Assembly (NCBI GenBank): GCA_900769385.1
Contig: CAAGGO010000038.1
Coordinates: forward strand, 1-6,515
Source: Rikenellaceae bacterium
GTDB taxonomy: Bacteria; Bacteroidota; Bacteroidia; Bacteroidales; UBA932
Direction: 5' to 3'
DNA: 6,515 bases
A program made the position numbers and the translations under genes. This document shows, one piece after another, positions 1 through 6,477 of the stretch; position 1 is the stretch's first letter; every line of letters starts with the position of its first letter. Under the pieces are notes generated by a model, which searched no databases, was not told the origin of the DNA, and saw only the letters and a program-made list of their open reading frames with translations.

Positions 1-1
1 G

Positions 2-397
2 GTATTCTATGAGGTGGCAAAACACGGTAAATATACTTGTGAGGTTCCTGCTGACAGATATATGGATATGCTTTATATGCCGGATGCACTGGAGGCTACA
101 ACCCAGCTTATGGAGGCAGATCCAAGCAAACTTGTACACAGAAACAGCTTCAACATTACGTCAATGAGCTTTACTCCTGAGCAGCTCTTTACAGCTATCA
201 AGAAACGTGTTCCTGAGTTTACCTGGGATTACAATATTGATCCTGTAAAAGACCAGATTTCCGCTTCGTGGCCAGATTGTATGGATGATTCCTGCGCAAG
301 AAACGAGTGGGGCTGGAATCCTAAATGGGGATTGGATGAGATGGTTGATGATATGTTGGCAGCTTGCCGCAAGAAAGTTGAGAATGGCGAGTACTAG
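2..397 (+). CDS. L-threonine 3-dehydrogenase (NAD-dependent, epimerase-like SDR type), 3' end only
   Basis: Only the last 131 codons are present; the reading frame is open to the left edge (V-F-Y-E-V-A-K-H-G-K-Y), so the GTG at 14 is an internal valine, not a start. The family oxidises L-threonine to 2-amino-3-ketobutyrate with NAD+ in the cytoplasm, the first step of threonine breakdown to glycine and acetyl-CoA (with Kbl). The sequence shows the C-terminal substrate-binding part of the extended SDR/epimerase fold: HGKYTCEVP, then a YMPDALEAT helix and a terminal GWNPKWGLDEMVDDML segment, all typical of the short-chain threonine dehydrogenases of Bacteroidota. The Rossmann NAD site and catalytic Tyr/Lys lie outside the window. 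The gene ends at TAG and is followed within 20 bases by a strong hairpin, so it is probably last in its transcript. Another NAD-dependent epimerase is the main alternative; I think it less likely. Confidence 0.82.
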   Translation, partial: VFYEVAKHGKYTCEVPADRYMDMLYMPDALEATTQLMEADPSKLVHRNSFNITSMSFTPEQLFTAIKKRVPEFTWDYNIDPVKDQISASWPDCMDDSCARNEWGWNPKWGLDEMVDDMLAACRKKVENGEY

Positions 398-413
398 AAA
401 GTACCAGTAATAT

Positions 414-456
414 AAAAGGCTCAGAAGGTGGAGTGAACTTCCCTTTTGAGCCTTTT
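414..456. terminator. Bidirectional intrinsic terminator between convergent genes
   Basis: The left arm AAAAGGCTCAGAAGG (414-428) pairs with the right arm CCTTTTGAGCCTTTT (442-456) over 15 bp with one G-T pair and a 13-base loop. The A-run at the left base and the T-run at the right base give a U-rich tail in both directions. It lies between the stop of the threonine dehydrogenase gene (397) and the stop of the convergent transporter gene (482), so it can serve both. The pairing is seen directly; termination activity is inferred. Confidence 0.85.
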
Positions 457-481
457 CCCTTTTCAGCGGAGATAGCCTCCG

Positions 482-1882
482 TTAAATGAAAATTCCAATC
501 ATCGCAGCAGACATAAGGGCAACCAGCGCAGCAACGAACATAGTTTTCAGGCCATATTCGGAGAGTGTCTCCCTTTTGTTTGGAGCCATACCTCCAACAG
601 CACCTATAACTATTCCTATAGAGGCAAAATTTGCAAATCCGCACAGAACATATGTTGCCATAATTGCAGATTTGGTTGAAGCAAAGGCACCTGTACGGAG
701 CATATCTGCCATACTCTGGTAACCCACAAACTCAGTAAGGATAATCTTCTCTCCAAGTAATCTGCCAACCAGACCAATATCTTCTGCAGGTACACCAATT
801 AGCCAAATCACGGGATAAAATATAAATGCAAGAATGGCCTCAAGGGAGAGGTCTGTATATCTTCCTCCCGACAGATCAGCAATGAAATTGTCCATTGCAG
901 GAAAGCTTATCCAGCTTAGAATGGCATTGGCACCTGCAATAAGGGCATAGAAAACCAAAAGCAGGGCAGCAATGTTTGCCGCCATCTTAAGACCAATGGC
1001 GGTACCATTGGAAATGGCATCCAATACATTCTTTCCAATTTTTTCTTTTGAAACATCAAGAGAGTTGTCTATCTTTTCTGTTTGAGGTACAATTATCTTG
1101 GAAAGGGCAATGGCACCAGGAGCTGCCATTACAGAGGCTGAAAGAAGGTGCTTTGCAAACTCCAGTTCCATCACAGGATCACCGCCGCCAAGCATCCCTA
1201 TATATGCAGCCAGAACCCCGCCCGACATTGTTGCCATTCCGGATGTCATAATGAGTACAAGTTCGCTTTTTGTCATTTTGGGGATATACTCTTTAACCAT
1301 CAGAGGGGCTTCAGACATTCCAAGAAAAACATTTCCGGCACAAGTGAGGGCTTCTGCTCCCGACAACTTTATAACCTTTGTAAGTATCCATCCCATTCCC
1401 CATACAATCTTCTGCATAATGCCAAGGTAAAAGAACAGGGTCATAAGTGCAGAGAAGAAAATTATGGTAGGGAGTATCTGAAGTACAAATACATATCCGA
1501 ATTTTGAGGCATCCATAAAGCTTCCAAACAGGAAGTCGGAACCGGCCTTGGTAAAGCCCAGTACAGAAATGAAGGCATTTCCAAGTACTTCAAATACCGT
1601 TTGTACAACAGGGAATGCAAGAACTGAAACGGCAATTACAAGCTGCAATGCAAGCGCTTTTGCAACAGTACCCCAATCAATATGTTTCCTGTCTGAGCTC
1701 AGGCACCAGCAAACAAAAATTATTGAGGCCATTCCTATTATACCTTTTATGAGTGAAAGGAAAGAGAAGTTGAGACTCTTTTGTGCCAACAGTTCGTGGT
1801 ATGGATTTACTGCCGATGTATCCTGTGCGCAGAGCAAGGTGCATATCATCAATGTTGGAATGAGGGCAATGAATTTTTTCAT
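482..1882 (-). CDS. Concentrative nucleoside transporter (NupC/CNT family) with N-terminal signal sequence
   Basis: 466 residues. CNT proteins are inner-membrane symporters that import nucleosides with Na+ or H+. Residues 1-19 look like a cleavable signal peptide (MKK, hydrophobic run, then CAQD), followed by a CNT core from about residue 40. Core hallmarks: FLGMSEAPLMVKEYIPKM (186-203), the glycine-rich MTSGMATMSGGVLAAYIG (212-229), a LLSASVMAAPGA segment (246-257), LTEFVGYQ (382-389) with Glu384, and CGFANFASIG (414-423) with Phe416, Asn418 and Ser421, matching the nucleoside-contacting residues of the structurally known Vibrio CNT. The usual GQTE is GMSE here (188-191), which hints at purine preference. 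ATG at 1882 follows the upstream nuclease gene by 12 bases with no clear ribosome site, as is usual in this phylum; the two genes are probably co-transcribed. Family is secure; substrate is inferred. Confidence 0.93.
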   Translation of the reverse strand: MKKFIALIPTLMICTLLCAQDTSAVNPYHELLAQKSLNFSFLSLIKGIIGMASIIFVCWCLSSDRKHIDWGTVAKALALQLVIAVSVLAFPVVQTVFEVLGNAFISVLGFTKAGSDFLFGSFMDASKFGYVFVLQILPTIIFFSALMTLFFYLGIMQKIVWGMGWILTKVIKLSGAEALTCAGNVFLGMSEAPLMVKEYIPKMTKSELVLIMTSGMATMSGGVLAAYIGMLGGGDPVMELEFAKHLLSASVMAAPGAIALSKIIVPQTEKIDNSLDVSKEKIGKNVLDAISNGTAIGLKMAANIAALLLVFYALIAGANAILSWISFPAMDNFIADLSGGRYTDLSLEAILAFIFYPVIWLIGVPAEDIGLVGRLLGEKIILTEFVGYQSMADMLRTGAFASTKSAIMATYVLCGFANFASIGIVIGAVGGMAPNKRETLSEYGLKTMFVAALVALMSAAMIGIFI

Positions 1883-1894
1883 ATGCTGTATAGT

Positions 1895-2449
1895 CTAGTT
1901 TTCTTTTGTAATATCTTCAATAGCCTTTTTTATTTCTGCAGCCCTTTCATAATCTTCGGCAGAGACCGCCTTTTCCAGTTCCTCTTTCAGTTTCTGCAGA
2001 TGAATCTCTTTCTTGACAATTTTTTCCGATACAATATCTATTGTAGATGCATATTTTTCCATCAGTTCCTCGTCTGTGTAGATTGGGCAGGCAAAGGATT
2101 TTGCAAGGATTACACCGTCTATAAAACCGGCAATCTGTTTTACCTCCTTTTCACCATCAAACAAAAGCAGTTCTGTTTCAAATATGTTGTCCTGGTCATT
2201 CCTCAAAACGGTAACTTCCAGCAATTCAATTTTGTATTGTTGCAGAACCTGAAGGAAAACGCCGTGTACCGTTATGCCTGGAGTCATCTGTGGCTGGTTG
2301 AAATTAGCCAGTACAGCGTGCATATCGGGAGGAGAAAGTTTAACAGGCAGGCATTTGTTCATCCCCTCTCTATATAGGAAGAACATGAAACTCCCACCGT
2401 TGTCGGGAGAAGCTGTAAGAGCACCTATATCCAGTCTTATCCTTTTCAT
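1895..2449 (-). CDS. Bifunctional nuclease (DUF151/BFN) family protein with C-terminal UVR motif
   Basis: 184 residues, no signal peptide or membrane segment, so cytoplasmic. Residues 1 to about 128 resemble the DUF151/BFN domain: VKLSPPDMHAVLANF (36-50), a THGVFLQVL-like strand and helix at 59-69, and AKSFACPIYTDEELMEKY (116-133), the conserved C-terminal part of the fold. Residues about 148-183 form a charged helical hairpin (LQKLKEELEKAVSAEDYERA and onward) that fits the UVR motif of UvrB/UvrC, a protein-interaction module. This DUF151-UVR arrangement is common in Bacteroidota. Some plant and archaeal members have reported DNase/RNase activity; the bacterial role is unsettled. The usual R-[PT]-S-D-A signature reads G-F-I-D-G here (108-112), with only Asp111 kept, so activity is uncertain. 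ATG at 2449 lies about 25 bases below a promoter-like box and heads the unit with the nucleoside transporter. Confidence 0.82.
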   Translation of the reverse strand: MKRIRLDIGALTASPDNGGSFMFFLYREGMNKCLPVKLSPPDMHAVLANFNQPQMTPGITVHGVFLQVLQQYKIELLEVTVLRNDQDNIFETELLLFDGEKEVKQIAGFIDGVILAKSFACPIYTDEELMEKYASTIDIVSEKIVKKEIHLQKLKEELEKAVSAEDYERAAEIKKAIEDITKEN

Positions 2450-2473
2450 ATCTTTTCAGTTGCCTTATATTGT

Positions 2474-2503
2474 CAAATGTAGATTATCACAAATGTAAAC
2501 AAA
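2474..2503 (-). promoter_or_regulatory. Putative Bacteroidota-type promoter for the nuclease-transporter unit
   Basis: On the minus strand, TTTG (2503-2500) is followed after 18 bases by TACATTTG (2481-2474), which fits the Bacteroidota sigma pattern TTTG, about 19-21 bases, TAnnTTTG. It would give a short leader of roughly 20 bases before the ATG at 2449. A second identical TACATTTG lies at 2497-2490. The motifs are seen; promoter function is inferred. Confidence 0.55.
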
Positions 2504-2520
2504 TTAAGAGTTATTTTTAT

Positions 2521-2528
2521 TAATTTTG
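2521..2528 (+). promoter_or_regulatory. Putative -7 box for tgt-permease transcription
   Basis: TAATTTTG matches TAnnTTTG, the Bacteroidota -7 element, and sits 24 bases before the chosen tgt start. No good upstream TTTG is visible at the expected distance, so this is a partial match only. AGGAG (2537-2541), 11 bases before the ATG, could act as a loosely spaced ribosome site. Confidence 0.35.
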
Positions 2529-2552
2529 CCGTTTATAGGAGTTGTTTTTTAT

Positions 2553-3683
2553 ATGAATTTTGAGAGAATAGCGCAGGATTCGCAGTCTGCAGCCAGATGC
2601 GGATTGCTTTATACCGACCACGGAGTAATTGAAACCCCAATTTTTATGCCGGTAGGTACAGTTGGCTCTGTAAAGGGTGTGTACCACAAGGATTTGAGGG
2701 ATGATATAAACGCCCAGATAATTTTGGGAAATACTTACCATTTGTATTTGCGCCCTGGCCTTGACATTATAAACAAGGCAGGAGGTCTCCATAAATTCAT
2801 CTCCTGGGACAAGCCTATGCTTACAGACAGCGGCGGGTTTCAGGTGTTTTCATTGGCTGCAAACAGAAAACTTACAGAAGAGGGGTGCACTTTCCGTTCC
2901 CATATAGACGGTTCAAAGCACACTTTCACTCCTGAAAACAATGTGGATACCCAGAGGATGATTGGAGCCGACATAATAATGGCTCTTGATGAGTGTACTC
3001 CTGGAGATGCTACCCACGCATACGCACTCAACTCCCTTAAACTTACCCAAAGATGGCTTCAGAGATGCATCAACAGATTTGATGAGACAGAGCCGTTGTA
3101 TGGATACAGGCAGTTCTTCTTCCCGATAGTGCAAGGTTGTGTATACCCTGATCTCCGCAGAATGGCGGCAGAGCACGCTGTATCTTTAGATAGGGACGGT
3201 TATGCAATTGGTGGTCTTTCTGTAGGTGAGCCAACGGAGAAGATGTATGAGATGATAGAGGTTGTGCACCCTATTCTACCATTGGACAAGCCAAGGTATC
3301 TTATGGGTGTTGGAACGCCTGCAAACCTTCTGGAAGGAATTGCAAGGGGAATAGATATGTTTGACTGTGTGATGCCTACCCGTAATGGCAGAAACGGAAT
3401 GTTGTTTACCTGGGAGGGTATGATAAATATCCGCAACAGGAAGTGGGCTGATGATTTTTCTCCGCTTGATCCGCAGGGTACATCTTTTGTGGACAAGATA
3501 TATACGAAGGCATATTTGAGACACCTTTTTGTAGCAGGGGAGATGCTTGCAGCCCAGATTGCAAGTGAGCATAACCTTGCCTTCTACCTTGATGTTGTAC
3601 GTCAGGCACGCATACATATTAAAGCCGGAGATTTTGCACAGTGGAAAGAGGCTGCTGTGAAGAGGCTGGAGACAAAGATTTAA
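2553..3683 (+). CDS. tgt: tRNA-guanine transglycosylase (queuosine pathway), zinc cysteines absent
   Basis: 376 residues, the usual bacterial length. The enzyme swaps guanine-34 of GUN-anticodon tRNAs for a queuosine precursor (preQ1 in most bacteria). Seen: PIFMPVGTVGSVKGV (29-43), NTYHLYLRPG (60-69), TDSGGFQVFS (91-100) with Asp93-type general base in DSGGF, DECTP (146-150), VQGCVYPDLR (193-202), IGGLSVGE (219-226), YLMGVGTP (249-256), and FDCVMPTRNGRNG (270-282) with nucleophile Asp271. Val224 and Cys148 match the preQ1-type pocket. The zinc motif that normally reads C-x-C-x-x-C after PLDP is G309, S311, D314 here, although His340 of the fourth ligand remains. The rest of the protein is intact, so this is not decay. 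I chose ATG 2553 because the family begins with M-x-F-x-x at this distance from ARxG; the upstream in-frame TTG at 2526 lies inside the promoter-like box. The permease gene follows after 19 bases. Confidence 0.96.
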   Translation: MNFERIAQDSQSAARCGLLYTDHGVIETPIFMPVGTVGSVKGVYHKDLRDDINAQIILGNTYHLYLRPGLDIINKAGGLHKFISWDKPMLTDSGGFQVFSLAANRKLTEEGCTFRSHIDGSKHTFTPENNVDTQRMIGADIIMALDECTPGDATHAYALNSLKLTQRWLQRCINRFDETEPLYGYRQFFFPIVQGCVYPDLRRMAAEHAVSLDRDGYAIGGLSVGEPTEKMYEMIEVVHPILPLDKPRYLMGVGTPANLLEGIARGIDMFDCVMPTRNGRNGMLFTWEGMINIRNRKWADDFSPLDPQGTSFVDKIYTKAYLRHLFVAGEMLAAQIASEHNLAFYLDVVRQARIHIKAGDFAQWKEAAVKRLETKI

Positions 3684-3702
3684 TGCTGTTTTTTCAGGTG
3701 AG

Positions 3703-4797
3703 ATGAAGTATAACTTTAGAATAACAACAATAGACAAGTATATAATAAAGAAGTTCATAGGTACATACTTCTTTGCTATCCTGCTTATCATTGGTATTGT
3801 AATCATATTTGATATCAGTGAGAAGATTGATGATTTTGTGGAGAAGAGTGCCCCTTTGAAAGAGATTATCTTCAATTATTACTCCAACTTCATCCCTTAT
3901 TTTATGAATATGTTCAGTCCAATGTTCGTATTCATTGCCGTTATTTTCTTTACATCCAAGCTTGCTGCAAATTCGGAGATCATAGCAATATTGGCAGGAG
4001 GGATAAGCTTCAAGAGGATGATGTATCCGTATATGGTGTCGGCTTTGGCAATTGCACTTTTCAGTCTGGCCCTCAATCTGTATGTGATTCCGCCGGCCAA
4101 CAGGGGGCGTCTTGCTTTTGAGAACAAGTACATAAAGAAAAAATACGAAAATACCGGAAAGAATATGCATTATCAGATATCTCCCGGTACATTCATGTAT
4201 GTTGAGTCATTTGCAACCTGGAATAATACCGCATACAAGTTTACCCTTGAAAACGTTGACGGACATAATATAACCTCCAAGCTGAGTGCGCAGTCTGCAC
4301 AGTGGGATTCAACCAAAGGGTGCTGGAAGCTGAGGAACTACCATTTGAGGGAGTATATTGGCAACACTGAGAAAATCACAACAGGAAGGAGTCTTGATAC
4401 CACTCTTGTGATTACCATAGATGATTTTTACAGGAGAAAGAATATTGTGGAGACGCTCAACTATTCGCAATTGAATGAGCTTATAGAAACTCAGGAGATG
4501 AGGGGAGACCAGATGGTCAAATATGCCCTCATTGAGAAGCATACCCGTTTTGCAATGCCGTTCTCGGCATTTATCCTTACCATAATTGGTGTATCCCTTT
4601 CGTCAAAGAAAAGAAGGGGAGGTATAGGTATGAACATAGGTATAGGAATTGCTTTGAGTTTCTCTTATATCCTGTTCCTCCGTTTCAGCCAGATGTTCGT
4701 GCATACAGGAACGTTGCCGCCTTCAATAGCATTATGGCTTCCCAATGCAATTTTTGCGGTAATTGCCATATTCCTATACAGGATTGCACCTAAATAA
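3703..4797 (+). CDS. LptF/LptG (YjgP/YjgQ) family permease, probable LptG-type lipopolysaccharide export subunit
   Basis: 364 residues, normal for the family. LptF and LptG are the membrane partners of the ATPase LptB and move lipopolysaccharide from the inner membrane to the periplasmic Lpt bridge. Seen: three N-terminal membrane segments (about 19-37, 66-86, 110-130), a soluble beta-rich periplasmic domain (about 131-275), and three C-terminal segments (about 284-301, 309-328, 339-360). Family signatures are the cytoplasmic coupling region SEIIAILAGGISFKRMMYP (91-109) and EKHTRFAMPFSAFILTIIG (278-296), followed by the basic KKRRGG loop. The start ATG is 19 bases after the tgt stop, which implies one transcript; the family identity is strong, but choosing LptG over LptF rests on the general resemblance and is less sure. 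Its last 24 bases overlap the 3' end of the convergent thiamine pyrophosphokinase gene. Confidence 0.9.
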   Translation: MKYNFRITTIDKYIIKKFIGTYFFAILLIIGIVIIFDISEKIDDFVEKSAPLKEIIFNYYSNFIPYFMNMFSPMFVFIAVIFFTSKLAANSEIIAILAGGISFKRMMYPYMVSALAIALFSLALNLYVIPPANRGRLAFENKYIKKKYENTGKNMHYQISPGTFMYVESFATWNNTAYKFTLENVDGHNITSKLSAQSAQWDSTKGCWKLRNYHLREYIGNTEKITTGRSLDTTLVITIDDFYRRKNIVETLNYSQLNELIETQEMRGDQMVKYALIEKHTRFAMPFSAFILTIIGVSLSSKKRRGGIGMNIGIGIALSFSYILFLRFSQMFVHTGTLPPSIALWLPNAIFAVIAIFLYRIAPK

Positions 4798-5460
4798 AAG
4801 GACAGGTGCAGGGTGATTGAATTCAAGGGTAAAGGTTTCTCCTGTTGCCTCGTTCAGTGTGCCGCTCCACCAGAATTCAAATGTTGCTTCATCGGTAGGG
4901 TATTTGAGACCTGAGGATTTGATCCGTACCGTGTTGTCAAATGAAATTATGGAGATTTGCTGCCCTGGATGTGAATTGGCTGTAAATGAGTTGAAGTGGG
5001 GGGTAAAGATACCGTTGTCTGTAACAATGTCCACGTATATCCCCTTGTGCATGGTATTGCCAAAAGGGGCTATCCTGTTTCCAGTGTTTTTGGTATACTC
5101 CATCAGCAGGGAGATGTTTCCCAATGTGTGGTCTTCCCTTCCCCCGGTATTTCCAAGTATATGGATGTTGGCTTCTTCTCCTTCCGGAACAAGCCCCAAT
5201 GCAAAACTGAAAGCCTTTGTCTGGTCATTTGTATCCTGACAGCTGCTGGGGTGAATTATATCCTTGTATATCTCTTTGTATTCCTGTGGCAGTGAGTCCA
5301 TATCACCCACTATATAGTGGGGCGTTCTCCCTTTCAGTTTAAGTACGGATGCATCACAGCATATGACAATATCGGCATTGTGCAACAAGCCCAGCGGATA
5401 TTCCGCTGTAGGGTAGTTGCCGTCTGCCAATATTGCAATATCCAATCTCCTTTTCTGCAT
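4774..5460 (-). CDS. Thiamine pyrophosphokinase
   Basis: 228 residues from ATG 5460. The enzyme transfers pyrophosphate from ATP to thiamine, making thiamine diphosphate in the cytoplasm from salvaged thiamine. Seen in order: ADGNYP (12-17), CCDAS (35-39), IVGDMDSLP (50-58), NDQTKAFSFAL (78-88), GNTGGREDHTLGNISLL (103-119), and near the C-terminus SSGLKYP (182-188) and SGTLNEATGE (199-208). These match the GDxDS, DQTxxxKA-like and GGRxDHxxxN signatures that bind Mg-ATP and thiamine. The frame stays open to an ATG at 5553, but that start would run 89 bases into fmt and add residues without family resemblance; ATG 5460, 4 bases after the fmt stop, fits best and indicates co-transcription with fmt. 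The 3' end overlaps the permease gene on the other strand by 24 bp. Confidence 0.92.
   Translation of the reverse strand: MQKRRLDIAILADGNYPTAEYPLGLLHNADIVICCDASVLKLKGRTPHYIVGDMDSLPQEYKEIYKDIIHPSSCQDTNDQTKAFSFALGLVPEGEEANIHILGNTGGREDHTLGNISLLMEYTKNTGNRIAPFGNTMHKGIYVDIVTDNGIFTPHFNSFTANSHPGQQISIISFDNTVRIKSSGLKYPTDEATFEFWWSGTLNEATGETFTLEFNHPAPVLLFRCNPV
4785..4810. repeat. Small inverted repeat at the convergent gene overlap
   Basis: TGCACCT (4785-4791) and AGGTGCA (4804-4810) can form a 7-bp stem with a 12-base AT-rich loop. The loop holds the TAA of the permease gene, and the repeat straddles the 3' overlap with the thiamine pyrophosphokinase gene. There is no U-run after either arm, so it is at best a weak hairpin terminator or 3'-end stabiliser. 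Confidence 0.35.
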
Positions 5461-5464
5461 ATTA

Positions 5465-6466
5465 TCAGAAAAATCTGAATGTTTCAATGTTCCTGAAGCC
5501 CAAAAGGAAATCTTTTGTGCGCATCCTTTTCTTGCCGGCCATCTGTATCTCATCCAGAGAGATTACAGATCCGTCTGCACAAGTGATGTGAATATAGCTT
5601 TTGCCGTCACTTTTTACTTTGCCTGCCTCATTCGCTCCGGAGTTGCCCTTTCCGTTTATTACGGAGCATTCAAAGATTTTGAACTCGTGGGTTTTCTCTC
5701 CGTCGGTCATTGCAGCCGTTGCGGCAGGGTATGGTGACAGACCTCTTACAAGTCTGTCTATAAGTTCTGCACAAGTTGCATTTGGCTGGTCCTGGTCCTG
5801 CATATCCCATTTTATCCTGCAAAGCTCCTTGTTGAGTTTTGGAGCTCCTGTAATTCTACCCTCCTGAGGGCGTGCAGTAAGTTTGCCTGCCACAAGTCCT
5901 TCAACAGTTTCAACAACAAGTCCTGCTCCTATACCCATAAGCTTGTCATAAAGGGTGCCTATTGTTTCGTGCTCCTCTATTGGGCAGCTACGCTGCATAA
6001 GGATGTTTCCGGTATCTATCTCCTTATCTATAAGGAATGTGGTTACACCACTCTCTTTTTCTCCTTTTATGATTGCCCAGTTGATTGGGGCTGCTCCCCT
6101 GTATAGAGGCAACAATGATCCGTGAAGGTTGAACGTTCCAAGTTTTGGCATGGCCCAAACAACTTCAGGAAGCATACGGAATGCCACTACAATGAACATA
6201 TCGGCCTCAAGTTCCCTCAATTCTGCAAGGAAGCCTTCATCTTTCAGGGAAACTGGCTGCATCAGCTTTGTGCCGTTTGGGACCAGATGCTCCACTGCAT
6301 ATTGTTTTACTGCACTCTGGTTAAGTTTAAGGCCTCTTCCGCTTGGTTTGTCGGGAACAGTTACAACACCTGCAATGTTGTGGCCTTTTTGTACAAGTGC
6401 ATCAAGTGGGGCAACGGCAAACTCCGGTGTGCCCATATATACTATGCGGGGTGAAATGTTGCTCAT
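5465..6466 (-). CDS. fmt: Methionyl-tRNA formyltransferase
   Basis: 333 residues, slightly longer than the E. coli protein. It formylates the methionine on initiator tRNA using 10-formyl-tetrahydrofolate, which marks it for translation initiation. Seen: N-terminal RIVYMGTPEFAV (7-18), VPDKPSGRG (37-45), the catalytic stretch FNLHGSLLPLYRGAAPIN (112-129) with Asn113, His115 and the SLLP folate loop, and IDKEIDTGNIL (146-156) with Asp151, the third catalytic residue. From about 205 to the end is the C-terminal tRNA-binding OB-like domain, including LSPYPAA and ending in MRTKDFLLGFR. ATG 6466 puts the conserved VYMGTPEF at residue 9, as expected; no ribosome site is visible. The frame is open further upstream to the window edge, but without a family-like start. 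The thiamine pyrophosphokinase gene follows after 4 bases. Confidence 0.97.
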   Translation of the reverse strand: MSNISPRIVYMGTPEFAVAPLDALVQKGHNIAGVVTVPDKPSGRGLKLNQSAVKQYAVEHLVPNGTKLMQPVSLKDEGFLAELRELEADMFIVVAFRMLPEVVWAMPKLGTFNLHGSLLPLYRGAAPINWAIIKGEKESGVTTFLIDKEIDTGNILMQRSCPIEEHETIGTLYDKLMGIGAGLVVETVEGLVAGKLTARPQEGRITGAPKLNKELCRIKWDMQDQDQPNATCAELIDRLVRGLSPYPAATAAMTDGEKTHEFKIFECSVINGKGNSGANEAGKVKSDGKSYIHITCADGSVISLDEIQMAGKKRMRTKDFLLGFRNIETFRFF

Positions 6467-6477
6467 AAAAGTTGGTT

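Noticed and set aside
14..397. GTG at 14 as a true start of a 127-residue protein
   Set aside because: The frame is open to the window edge with threonine dehydrogenase-like residues before it, so it is an internal valine.
1781..2377. Long plus-strand open frame of 198 codons
   Set aside because: It is antisense across the transporter start and nuclease gene; its Phe- and Cys-rich product looks like a frame shadow.
2526..2552. A TTG-initiated upstream extension of tgt by 9 residues
   Set aside because: It lies within the TAATTTTG promoter-like box, adds residues not found in the family, and ATG 2553 gives the standard N-terminus and length.
3276..3875. Long minus-strand open frame of 199 codons
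   Set aside because: It lies antisense to tgt and the permease gene, which are both well supported, and its product shows no recognisable family.
5461..5553. Longer start for thiamine pyrophosphokinase at ATG 5553
   Set aside because: The added 31 residues come from the fmt coding region in another frame and show no family resemblance; ATG 5460 is 4 bases after the fmt stop.
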